Source of the DNA: Pomphorhynchus laevis
Taxonomy: Eukaryota > Acanthocephala > Palaeacanthocephala > Echinorhynchida > Pomphorhynchidae
Direction: 5' to 3'
NCBI GenBank assembly: GCA_012934845.2
Contig: WNNJ02001554.1
Location: forward strand, 62,001-126,000
DNA: 64,000 nt
This document shows positions 30,386 to 41,700 of this stretch, piece after piece (the stretch's first letter is position 1; each line of letters begins with the position of its first letter). The position numbers and the translations under genes are program-made. The notes beneath the pieces were generated by a model. It ran no database searches. It was not told the origin of the DNA and saw only the letters and a program-made list of their open reading frames with translations.

Positions 30386-31552
30386 TGACAACATTTCATG
30401 ATTCATATGGTACCAATATGAATATGGTACCTTGACTGGTACCAATAATGGCCACCATTTATTAACTGGAATTACAATCAGAAAACTACGTGGATCATTA
30501 ACAGCAGCTATACAAAATGTAGTAGCATTTTGTATAAGTAAAATTTGGGCATTTAAATGTGAAAATCCATGAGCACTCAAGGTTTGTATTTTATGGCCTA
30601 CGATTGCCTAATTAAAAAGTAGGAACTCATAAAAATTGTCTGTCAATTTTGGTCTGTCAAACACACTAAGTTCTCGTTTCATACGGCTCATCAAAACAAA
30701 AAATTCTTGACTTCTAATTTTTCGTTTTTATGACTTGAATCCTTTAGGGAAGTCACTGGCTTGGCATATGACTTCACGAACAAGCCAACCATGAAATGTT
30801 ACACATATAAGTTATCAGTCAAATTGCACGCTTATATATGTTTAAGCGTCAAGTCATTAAAGCAGTTATTTAGTCGATCAGGTTTGTCGATTTCAGCTTA
30901 ACATTTAACTGCAGAGAAGTCTTTACGCAAAGACTTTAAAACATTCAAAGTATAATGTCTCTCAATATGGAACCACATTTCTTAAGTAGGATAGTAGTTG
31001 GCATCGTCGTAATGAATTCTTGTAATTTTGACGGGATTAAATTGTCTCGACTATTTGCACGTTCCCAGCGTCCGCTGGGAACGTGCAAATATTTATTCAG
31101 TGTCCGCTGTGATCAAATGATCGCTTGAATCTAACAATAAACTAACTCGTTTAAATTACTTAGATGTTTATTTTCTTATAATGTGTAATCACAAGTTATT
31201 TGACTTGGTTTGACTTATCACACTACATTTAATGTGTTTAATTTTTGGTTAAAATTTGGTTTTCTTAGCAATAATAAAATATTTGCTACGTTAAAAATAA
31301 CTATTCGCTACATTTGCAAACTATATATGCCAATACAAGTCAACAACTTGTGAAATTATTTTAAATTAGATTCTACATTATTTTAAATTTTATTCAAAAT
31401 ATATTCTCAACTTTTTGCTGACGTTTCGATCACATTACGTTTCGATCACATTTACATGTGATCTAGTTTCCTATTTAGCATGAAAGAGTGCAGGATAACA
31501 TCACAAACGGGTGCGTACTTCTAGAGTTGTCTTTTTATTTTAAAAGCTACTA
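30386..31552. other. intergenic, upstream of the Gly/Tyr-rich gene
   Basis: Moderate AT. No sustained frame. TATATAG at about 31553-31560 (ACTACTATATAGATTC) may be a TATA element for the gene at 31694. A perfect hairpin occurs at 31053-31090. Confidence 0.3.
31053..31090. repeat. perfect 18-bp hairpin with TC loop
   Basis: ATTTGCACGTTCCCAGCG, then TC, then the exact inverse. A GC-rich perfect stem in AT-rich DNA. Confidence 0.85.
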
Positions 31553-31693
31553 CTATATAGATTCTCTACAGGCAAGGAAACTATTGTTCGCCATTAATGA
31601 ATCATTTTACAGATATAAACAGATAAAAGCAAATAGATATGAGAAATATTGTCAAGAGAAAGACTAAAAATTTAAAAAAGACATAAAATAACA

Positions 31694-31978
31694 ATGAGTT
31701 ACGGATATGGTGGTTTTGGAGGAGGAGGATGGGGTGGAGGAAGTAATTACCCATCATTCCCGAACGTTAATGATCCATATGGACAAAGACAACCGAATCA
31801 GTTACCATACTGGGGTCCCCCTCCCGGAGAAGGCTCTCCAAGTGGCCCCCCATTGTCACAACATACACCAAGTTGGGGACCGCCTCCTGGTTACGGAGGT
31901 GGATACGGAAGCAGCTACGGGGGTGGTAGCTCCGGAAACGCGTACGGAGGTGGCTACGGTGGCGGATACAGATATTGA
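31694..31978 (+). CDS. small Gly/Tyr/Pro-rich protein
   Basis: 94 aa: N-terminal MSYGYGGFGGGGWGGG, a middle with PYWGPPPG and PSWGPPPG repeats, and a C-terminal GGGYGSSYGGG / GGGYGGGYRY tail. Low complexity of this sort occurs in structural, adhesive and RNA-binding proteins; no signal peptide is seen, so a secreted matrix role is not supported. A TATA-like box 140 bases upstream and AATAAA 80 bases downstream make a compact single-exon gene. Composition contrasts with the AT-rich surroundings. An overlapping +1 frame is open but is a shadow of the GGX repeats. Confidence 0.7.
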   Translation: MSYGYGGFGGGGWGGGSNYPSFPNVNDPYGQRQPNQLPYWGPPPGEGSPSGPPLSQHTPSWGPPPGYGGGYGSSYGGGSSGNAYGGGYGGGYRY

Positions 31979-32058
31979 TATTAAAGTGGTCAAATAGATA
32001 TATGAATAATGGTTCTCATCGGACTATATAACCTGATCAATATGTGTTTTACTAGATT

Positions 32059-32064
32059 AATAAA
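32059..32064 (+). terminator. poly(A) signal of the Gly/Tyr-rich gene
   Basis: AATAAA in GATTAATAAACTAAAAAT, 80 bases after the stop, followed by a T-rich run. Confidence 0.55.
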
Positions 32065-32723
32065 CTAAAAATATTTTTCTTTTGATGTTTCTGCTCAAAA
32101 TAATTGTGAAAATCACATCATTTATTTAATAAATTTGAAAATAAATCACCTAATTAGTGATTCAGATGGCTTTCAGAGTTATTGATTACAATAATTCTGA
32201 GGATTACGTCCCTTTGCGAGATCGAAAATTTGAGATTAAATTCAAGTTAATAAATATTTGAGAGTAATCCTAGTTAATTTAACAAATAATTAAGACCAGT
32301 ACATTGTTTTTGCAAATAATTAAAAAATAAACGATTTTATTTCTAATTAAAAATGTAATTAAAAGCAATAAAACTGTTTTTAGTTATCAAGTGATCTAAA
32401 ATATATTTCATGACAAGCATGTGACTGTCTGGTAATAATTAAAATAAAAGGTTTTATAATATTTTGAAATTTATTTTAGAAAATGTTTCAGGCCGTATTA
32501 ATCGATCAACTAGAGTTTCTAAAATACATTATCACGACTTCTAAGTAATATTATTTTAAGTTATATCTCAAATATAATTTTGTGAATAAATTAAACTTGT
32601 GGTTTCCTTGAAATTATAAATTTAAGAAATTTATTATTCCAAGTAACATATCTGATTTTAATAATTCACACTCAAATTAGATCCACTAGGCATTATTTGC
32701 CTTTGCCATTGGAGTCTAAATTC
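32065..32723. other. AT-rich spacer
   Basis: No coding or repeat signal recognised. Confidence 0.3.
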
Positions 32724-32850
32724 ATTCACATTCCGAAAATGATTATAATGAAAATGATTACAAATTCCGAAAATGATTATAATTTTCACATTCCGAAAAT
32801 GATTATAATTATTAAAATTATTACATGTTTCGCAAATGATTATACTTATG
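32724..32850 (+). repeat. short tandem array, AAATGATTATAAT units
   Basis: CCGAAAATGATTATAAT occurs three times, with further diverged copies (GAAAATGATTACAA, GCAAATGATTATACT). Spacing is irregular at 20-40 bases. Minisatellite-like. Confidence 0.7.
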
Positions 32851-33004
32851 ATATCAAATTATTCAAATGCTTCGTACGGTTGCATGCGTATACTGTCACA
32901 AGTTAGTAGTCCGAATATTTCGTTAAGGACAGAGTTTTTTTGTCAAATTATCATATATGTAAATAATGTTTTTAAACACTTGATCTATCTATGCATGCAA
33001 AAAA

Positions 33005-33610
33005 TACTAATAAATCAAATCAGCTAACTAAGTCTACGTATTTAATATATAAAATAAACAAAACATAATAATTCTAAATCAAAACGTAATAATAGCCGTT
33101 CGAGTGCTCCTACGTCTCCGTTCACATATCTTGACTAACTCTTCTGACCTACCATCCGCATCCAACTCCGCCTTCTCGTAACTTATAGATAGAATTAAAG
33201 CAACGCGCAGAATAAAAAAGTCATCAAAATTTTAATGGTAACAATGACTGCACAGGTATATAAAACCAGGTATCTCCACTTAAAACAATACAAATATTAT
33301 ACTAGTCGTATGCAATGCATTATCATGTCAGGTAACTGAGTCTACGAATTTAATACAATTATAAAATAAACAAAACATAATAATGCTAAATCAAAATTTA
33401 ATAATTTAATAATAAAATTAATAATTGTTTTTAGATTTTCTATAATTTATATCAAGTAAAAATAAAAAATTGAAATTTTAAATAAAGTCAATTTGTAGGA
33501 ATTATCTAATAAATAACAGACGTTATATCAGAATAAGAACTAGAGGTCATCAGGAGGAACTGCTATGCTATCAGGTTTCGCCCCTAACTTCTCTACCCAA
33601 CATCAATAAT
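33005..33610 (-). mobile_element. Naiad 3' tails broken by a LINE scrap
   Basis: 33010-33093 is the start of a Naiad tail (AATCAGCTAACTAAGTCTAC). 33095-33180 is a plus-strand scrap of the GC-rich LINE (GCCGTTCGAGTGCTCCTACG, CCACC.CCAACTCCGCCTTCT-like). A second Naiad tail runs 33340-33610 and ends with TAGAGGTCATCAGGAGGAAC, GTTTCGCCCCTAAC. Confidence 0.65.
33547..33590 (-). ncRNA. hammerhead-like core in a Naiad terminus
   Basis: On the minus strand: TTAGGGGC, GAAAC, hairpin CTGATA..TAGCAG, TTC, CTC, CTGATGA, CCTCTAG. The strands flanking GAAAC and CTGATGA still pair using a G-T wobble. See the copy at 52702-52754. Confidence 0.4.
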
Positions 33611-33789
33611 AATAAAGAATTATTTATTATTATATCAATATATTAATTATTATTATATCAACAAAAAATATAAATTTCAAACCAGCATCAATAACAATAA
33701 AGATTTTCTAGAAAATAATACATGGATAAATGAGTCAATTTAAATAAGAAAAGGAAAATAAAACAAGTCATAACAGCTTCCTGACACTT

Positions 33790-36350
33790 CTGCTGATGTC
33801 TTCTACCATCATGGTCTCAGGTCCAGTGGGATCTGAGACCCACAGCCAATCCGACATGCCACCCTTCGACTGAGCCACCAATCGACGCGGACTATGCTGG
33901 GTAATCGAGAGACGAAGAGCTTGAGAAAACTTAGCCTTTGCTCTAGGGGACGTCCACTAGAAAAGAAGACTAATCTCGAGATAGCTCAACTGCCTCAGAG
34001 GCGCACCTGAGTTTTCCCTTTCAATGACAGGTGCTGGGCCAGGTTCAGAGCCCATCTAGCTTTTTTCAGGATACGTTTAAGTCTATCCATGTCAGCTTTC
34101 GCCGACCAGTTCACCGTAACGGTGAACCCCAGGTATTTTACTCGACTCGTGAAGACAGGGAGTGGTTGATTAGTCAAAATGGAGTAGAGGGCAGAGAGTG
34201 ATAATCTCTTGAGCTTTTGCTTTGTTGCAGGGGCGCCATGAAAGACAACCACCTGCGATTTGGCGGAGTTTAAAATAAGATTGGACTTGTGTAACTGGTC
34301 TTTTAATCTTAAAAAGAAACGGCTGATGTCCGAGACTACATCTTTGCACCTGCGTCCAGAAAACAGGGCTGTGGTATCAACAGCAAATACCACTAGACGT
34401 TTTTCGCGTTTAAATATTTTAAAGATTTCAATGGAGGCAGCAAGATTTAAGATAGGAAAAAGTGGTGATCCTTGAGGCACACCCGTAATAGGGTAGAACT
34501 GACGCGCATCAGGGTCGTCTTCATAATAGAATCGTTTAGTGTACAGCAGTATCTCCACCCTGTTAACAATTCTTGCAAGCAACCCGAGGGACCTGAGAGA
34601 AGAGACAACAAAGGGAATGGAGATGCGGTCAAATGCAGCAGAAAAATCAAGGAAAACAGCCACAACAAGCTGATGACTATTTTCCTGACAGAACTGATGC
34701 ACTTCACCTACAACTGAATGGGCCGAGCGACCTTTGACGAACCCATGGAAACTTGGTAGGATTAAATTTCGCCTACTTATGTGGTCGCGGATTTTACGCG
34801 CAAGCGCTTTTTCGTAAATGGAGATAAGGGAGTTTTGAATAGAAATAGGCCGCAGGTCTTTAGGGCATGAGACCGGATTTTTTTAGGTAGAAATATACGT
34901 CTACTAATGTTAATGTCAGCCACATCAGATGGGGCGGCTTATAGCATTGTTACGGCCACTTCTCTTCTTTGATGGGCTGTCAAAAGCTGACAGACACGAG
35001 AAGAGAATGGAGCGACGGATTTGGAGGTGCCCGGAAGAGGCCCCCAAAAGTTAAGGGTATCTGTGACAGATAAATCCCTACTTCTCAAGTCTCTGCAAGG
35101 TGGGATTGGCTGAGGAGATTGAGTGGCACCATAATTATGTAAGGATAGTGACTCCTCCAAAACTTTATCAAGACCTATATTACCAATCCAACCCAATGCA
35201 CTATCCTTCCAACAAACGAACTTCTTTTTCTTGAATATCTTCCAGAAGGAAGACTTGGCAGGATTAAGAGAAGCAATGCTTGCCCTACCCTTACCCAGTT
35301 GGAACCTATATTTAGTGCTCCAATATTCTTTCGAGAGAACTTGCCTAGAAGAAGCCGAGAGATTGGGAAGACGAAGCATATACGCAAAGTTCTTGAGTTT
35401 TGTCGGGTTAAGACAATAAACACGGCCTTTATAGGTTGTCGAAAGCATTGCGGTGGCTTGCAATGCTTTTGAACACTCAGGATGTCCTGGTCTGTCATCC
35501 TTGAGGCCGCGCCAGAATAAGTTGAATAGGGTTTCTTGACTACAGCAGACCTGGAGAAGTTGTTCCGGTAATCTTTAAAGCATGTACATTTACGAGACCA
35601 TGCAGGATGGCTCCCACCACAGTTTGTGCATAGGGCGGGTAAAACACATTTCTCCCCGGAACCAATACTTTTGCATGATGAGAGACTACAGACTCCGCAG
35701 GTCTTTGATCTGGAACAGTTTGAGGCCCAGTGCCCCCACTTATGGCATGTGTTACAGTGGGGGTAGGTAAGATCCTCTGCACTCATAACTCTAAAGCGTA
35801 AGTTGTACCCTAAAAAGGGATTATATGACGATTTGGCAAGGGTTTCGGCATGCTCGACAGGGGATGAGTGGTTTTCCAGGAAGTAAAAAACCACTTTTCC
35901 CCACAATAGACCGGAAGTTTGAAATGTTGTTAACTTTCATCAGAACTTCGATATCATTTTCCTCTAGATGCGGAGGAGGATTGTTCACTTTGACAGATGC
36001 TAGAATGGGTTTAAAGTGAATCGAACCCAGATGTTTCAGATTCGAATCGAATAAGATATCATAATCTTTCGCAATATCAGAGGTTGCGAAGGAAATTTTT
36101 ATTTCTGATTCATGAAATTTGACCGAATTGAACAGGATTCTGTTGGTATACTTAGCAATAAATGGTCTTAAAAAGACATTGAATAAATTGTGCCTTTCCA
36201 GTGGTTGTGACATTGAGATAACAGTAAGGATTTTAAGTTTAGGGATTGGGGAGAGTACCCCCTCTCCCGGCAAATTAACAGCAGAAAAATCACTTGTTTT
36301 TCAGGAATTGTAGAAGAAATTAACGTTTTTACCTTTCGAAATGTCCATTT
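33790..36350 (-). mobile_element. Jockey/I-type LINE remnant lacking endonuclease
   Basis: Minus strand: ORF1 from 36273 (about 36273-35460) ends with three CCHC knuckles, CNTCHKWGHWASNC, CGVCSLSSCKSIG, CTNCGGSHPAWSRKC. Pre-RT region 35460-34900. RT from about 34860: HGFVKGRSAHSVV, FLDFSAAFDRISIP, GVPQGSPLFPILN, then VFAVDTTALF where catalytic FADD is expected (second Asp-pair position altered). 3' region to about 33790. No endonuclease motifs lie between ORF1 and RT, so an internal deletion is likely. Frames are broken in at least four places. More GC-rich than host DNA. Confidence 0.8.
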
Positions 36351-37289
36351 TGCTTCAATTGTTTCCTTTTGAAGCTCCGCGACTTTAAATTTTCACCAGA
36401 CATTATCCGATTTTTTATTATAAAATAAAGCTGTAATATGCTTAATACAACTGACCTGACCAGTTGCTTTGTTATTTGCCATATGTTATAAAATCTATGC
36501 TCTACTCTCTGTTGGATATAATGCTCTATTCTCTCTGTGGAGATAATAGAGATTCTCTCCGTATAGATTTTATTTTTAGATTGAAATCAGTTTAATAATA
36601 AATGATAACTATTAACTGGTTAAGGAGGACGCAACAAACCTTCACGCGGTCCTTCATGTAAGTAGTCTTCGGACAAAACTAATTGTAGCACTAAAACCAA
36701 TCAATCTACAACAGCGATCAGAACGTGCAGAATGCGAACAAATGGATGCTTAGAGAATGACTGAAGAGATGGGAGAAATTTATAGATATATAGTTTCCTC
36801 TTTATGTTATTCACCAATCAAAAGGATCAAATATGCAAAACTTACACAAGTTCTGTCAAATGTTTGCGATAAATTCATACCTGGCAAACAGTCGATATCG
36901 TATATTCAAAACATTTTATTATCACAATTGATAAATTCTCGTTTATTACATTGATAATTACGATACGTAATCAAGATAAGTGTTCACATTAAGGTAGGTA
37001 ATTAATTTAATTAATTAATATGGGATTAGTTCAAAGCTTGATCGGTCAATGATCTACCTTGTGCAAATTTTCGAAATGGCATCTTTATATCGTTACTAAA
37101 GATCAATATTTTTGAAGAATAAATCATTTTATAAAAAAATCAGTTTTTTAGTTCGATATTTCTGTAACCACTGATATTATCAGTAACAACCATTTTTATT
37201 AAATAGAAATATTTAAAAATAATAAATATTTAATATTTATTTATTATTAATTTAAAAAATATTTATTAAATTATAATTAAACTATTAAT
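36351..37289. other. spacer, no gene recognised
   Basis: A 65-codon frame at 36757-36954 is open but unrecognised and without regulatory context. 36490-36570 holds near-repeats of GCTCTATTCTCTCTG / ATAATAGAGATTCTCTCCG. Confidence 0.3.
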
Positions 37290-37420
37290 TTATTACTTTA
37301 ACTACGCGATGGATGGTCCCAAGCCCGTGCTGAGAAATAAGGAGGGTTGGCGATAGACTTCGTGACAAGTCAGTCGTAAAACCAAACCGTCGCATCAACA
37401 GTACGAAATGGTGTCTCAAT
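37290..37420 (+). mobile_element. 5' scrap of the RTE/BovB-like LINE
   Basis: GATGGATGGTCCCAAGCCCG and AAGGAGGGTTGGCGATAG match the 5' end of the LINE at 47915 (CATGGACGGTCCCGAACCCG, AGGAGGGTTGGCGGCAG). The rest, to about 37560, is GC-richer but unrecognised. Confidence 0.5.
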
Positions 37421-37559
37421 GAACTTCGCGAATAGGCGGCTACGATGGCAGGGCCGCGTTCTTCGCGCAAACGAACATCAACCATCAATTATGCCCATTG
37501 GGGTGACAGTGAAAAAAGCGGACTCCGTTACGAAGCGGAACAAACATTGAAGAAAAAGA

Positions 37560-38655
37560 TTAATTTATTACTTTATGTTAGCTTGTGATAATAATAATTT
37601 ATTATTTGCTGTATACACTAAAATTATATTACCTACAGATATAATATGTAAATTGACATGTTACAGAAGATAATAACTAAATTATGTTTCCAATAACCAG
37701 TAGCTATGGAAAAAGTGAATTAAAATCTTATTAATAATTAAAATTAGTTTTGGTTCTGTAATTGAATTATAAAAAGCTTAAATTACACATGATGCAATTA
37801 TAATCTAGAAATGTTTATCTAAAAATGTCTAAAATTTAATTTTTAATCGGAAATATAATGTAATATCTAAAATGTTTAGGTGATTTCGATCATGATTTCA
37901 TGATCGAAATCATGTAGCACAGCCGTGAATATTTTTCGTCATATCAGACACATCTAAAACTGTTTGTTTTTGCTATATCCTTGATATTGTAGGTTATAAA
38001 ACAGCCAGTGTTATTCTCCCCGACGATATTAACAACCCGATTTAGCATATAAATTAATTTATGTACCAGATGATAATTCGTCCATCTAATATAAATATGA
38101 ACATTAAATGTATTAGTTTGTCTAATTTCCTTTATTTCATTAGTACAGATAGTTCAATAAAACCATTTTACATCATTTTCTATCAAATTCTGTAAGAAAA
38201 ATTGTGCTCATTGTGACTCCATACTATAATTAACTAAACACTTAAGAATCGACAAGATCAAATAGCTTCAAATTTACGATATTTTCCAATATTTCAAGTT
38301 TTGTAATTGTTTTTATTTCACTTGCTGGTTAATTTTTATAAAAAATCTGTAATTTTATGATTGGAGAATTAAAATTAAATTATTATATTCCAAATTTCAA
38401 AATATTTATGGCTTCAAGTTTATCATCGTATCGATCTTTGCAATATGTTAACTATTTGCATCCAAATTATATTTATAAGCAGGTGATTGCTTAATCAAAT
38501 AAATATTGGTTTTATATTCGATTCAAAACGATTAAATTTAAAATGAATTTTAATCAAAATTTGCAAATAAATTATAGATGTATTTATATTTATACGCAAT
38601 TCAATACGAAAATTGAATAGTATCAAAACCAACAATATTATTTAATATTTTCACT
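37560..38655. other. AT-rich 3' flank of the GalNAc-transferase gene
   Basis: Includes the presumed 3' UTR on the minus strand. No canonical AATAAA close to the stop on that strand. One short palindrome, GATCATGATTTCATGATC with flanks, near 37890. Confidence 0.3.
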
Positions 38656-38778
38656 TTAGAATTTTGTTTTGCTAAACGGACGCATTTCCCATTTCATGGT
38701 TAAATCGTTATTGCAAGTTTTAACCCTAAAATCATTCGTTAAACACAGCTGAGTTTCAATATGCTGCAGCAACTGTTC
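38656..38778 (-). CDS. GALNT: GALNT terminal exon (lectin repeat gamma)
   Basis: Acceptor TATATGTTTAG, phase 0. Codes [20 protein letters not shown] then [20 protein letters not shown] and TAA at 38656. CLT..., C-N and M-K-W complete the third lectin repeat, giving a natural C-terminus. It is too short to stand out as an ORF. Confidence 0.85.
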   Translation of the reverse strand, partial: EQLLQHIETQLCLTNDFRVKTCNNDLTMKWEMRPFSKTKF

Positions 38779-41700
38779 CTAAACATATAATTACATAAAA
38801 GTAAGTAGTAAACAAGCATTTTAAATATGATTAGAATTAATACAATATAATGTATGATTAGTTCACACTATCCCGCGAATTCCGAAACAGTATTCCCTTG
38901 TCCGCGAGGTATTACACTCTATTTATTACACTCGAATCAAGTTTTAAACATATAATATTACAGTTTTAAACGTATAATATTATAAACATTAATAACAACG
39001 AATGATATTTATATCATTGCTAAAATATGGTTCCTAACTCATTCTACACCTTGTTTAAAGCCAATTGGCAATTTTGGCATGCAAATAGACAAAACTTGAA
39101 GACAAAATGGACAAAAGTGCATGCAAATTGGCAAATCATAGATATATTATATATGAGCAAAGATAAAATCATAACTTATTTAAGTGCTAAACTGATATAA
39201 TAAACTGTTAAACTGTTATACCGGTATTTTTAATATCAGTATAATAACATAATTAATAATAACATAATTAATAATAATTATATAATAATAATTATATAAT
39301 ATATATATTTTTATAAAGAATTATTATTATACACACAATATAAGGTTACCCGCAAATGGGTTCGAAATGTTAAATTAAAAATTAATTTTTTAGAACTAAT
39401 TTAAACTTATTAAATGTTGGTCTGCGCGTTCCCTCTCGAACTTCTCGGGGCTCGGAAGCACGCGGATGAAGCACGGGCCACTTCAAACGACAACCTGCTT
39501 TTAAGGTTTGATATTATGTCGGCGTAGCTAGTGAGGCTCAGTCTTGATTTTGCAGTAGCGATTGATTTTATTAAAGATCGAGCGCGATCTCCTAGTCCAC
39601 CTGACGATGATAAGATAAAAGGTACAAACGAACCTTTTTCGACTGTTATCACTCTTTCTTCGTATTTAGAAATCTTCCTGTTCTCGTTGTACTCGAACGA
39701 GGACGCGAGGGCTCGGTTGGAAAACGAATTATATAATATATAAAAATAATTATAATAATAAGATAATTATTATTTATAATAATAATTATACTATAAGATA
39801 TAATTATATATTAGTTTTGTTGTATAATCTTTTATTTAATTTAAAAAACTAAATGCCTACCACATTTAATTCGAGATATTGCCCAAGTTATCGAGACGAA
39901 TCGAAACTCATTGCAATCGATGTAATTTATATTTATTATGTTAATAAGAAACGGTATTGATTTTATGTTTTGTTTATTTTATAATTATATTAAATACGTA
40001 AACTCAGTTAGCTGATTTGATAATTTAAATATCGTCGTAAATTTAAATTTAAAATTTTTATTTAAAAAATAAATTTAACTTTGATAGCTATTTGTTGTAT
40101 AATCCTTTATTTAATTTTAAAAATAATTGAAAGAAAATATTTGCGGTTATTCATTAAAAATCTATTAAACTCATATGTTTTGTTGAGGTTTTATTCCTTT
40201 GTCCCAGTAGCATTTCAGCTCTGATAAATTCCGCTCTGATAATGAGTCGATTGCCGTTAATATCCACTGCGTCCATCATTTCGTTTGGATCATTTTCAGA
40301 TAGATATTCACCAATATCTAACATGGTCATTTTAATTTCTTTAATAGAAATAAACCCATCTTGGTTTTTATCGAATGCTTGAAACAGTTTTTCACCATCA
40401 GCAGATTCATTTGGTTTATCTACTTGATTACAACTTTTTCTAGACAAAACTTTAAGGAATTCATTGAATTCGATATCACCGGACTTATCTGTGTCCATAT
40501 AGACAACTTAAAAATTTATATCTTATTGAATTAATGTTTTATAAAAATATAGTAAAAAGTATATTTGTATACGTAGAATAGATTTTTGTTAATTAAGAAC
40601 TAACCGATTTTATGTATTTCCACATCTGTGTAGAATACTTTTCATGTCTTCCGTAGCAATACGATAACGATACCTCAAATCTATGATTTACTGTAAAGCA
40701 GTGATATCCAATACGAATTTGAGAATATTGTGTGATTGAAAATAGCTGTTCACCCACTTTATTACAAAAGTTTAATGTGAAAGCAAGATTATATTCCGAT
40801 ATATCCTTATCTACAGAAAGACAACGTTTAGTTTCCAAATGCATTATCTAAATTAAAATTTAGGCAGTTGATACTTTTTAGTAAGTTAATATTGATTTTA
40901 ATGTGAAGAAATTAGCATTATAACACCACCTTCAAGTAAATTCATCAAGTTAATGTAGTCACGAATTTTCACAATAATTTTTTATAATGCAAAAAATAAA
41001 ACCACAAAACAAATATAATAAATATGATAAATATTATTAAATATAATCTATAAAAATAAAACAAATCTTTAAATCAAATCCTTATGAATCAAAATCCTTA
41101 AAAAATGTAGGGAATCGAAATTAATGCAGTATAAAACACAATTTATTTTTCTACTACGTAGTAGGCTAAGGAATTTAAATACTCGCAATATCGGAAAACT
41201 TCATACAAATTTAGATTTTGTTCATATAAAAGAAACAAATTGTATCAAATTTAAATTGATTTCATTTAAATTTACAGTTATATTCTTTACGCAATTATGT
41301 AATTAAAAAATATTTTTTGAAATGTTGCATTTAAATCGATATTTATACTGGCGCTATTTCCGCATTAATTTAACAAAATAATTTTAGAGCAGACTGATAA
41401 ATCAACTTTTAAGAATATAAATACCTTGCATTTTAATACTCTATATACCTATTTTGGTTTTGTAAGGAAGTGTTTAACGGAAATTTTGTCATAACCAAGG
41501 TATTTGAATATAATAATATATATGATATGAATATTAAAAGTAATATCTGTTAAGTATAGCATATTTATCGTTTTTTATTGGATGGTACTTCTTATAAATG
41601 CTTTATATAGCGAATTTTAATAATCATTTTGGACGATGATAACAGTCGATTACCAAATAGTTATATCCCACTCTGTATTTATATTACAAAAGCAAAAAAA

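Noticed and set aside
40154-40605. EF-hand segment as an extra GALNT exon
   Set aside because: Exon g ends in phase 0 and the only acceptor would put the EF-hand frame out of phase; exon h at 38778 joins in phase 0 and completes the lectin domain.
40593-40844. The 83-codon frame ending VSS as a stand-alone gene
   Set aside because: The last codons run through a splice donor; the rest is GALNT lectin sequence with an acceptor in phase with exon f.
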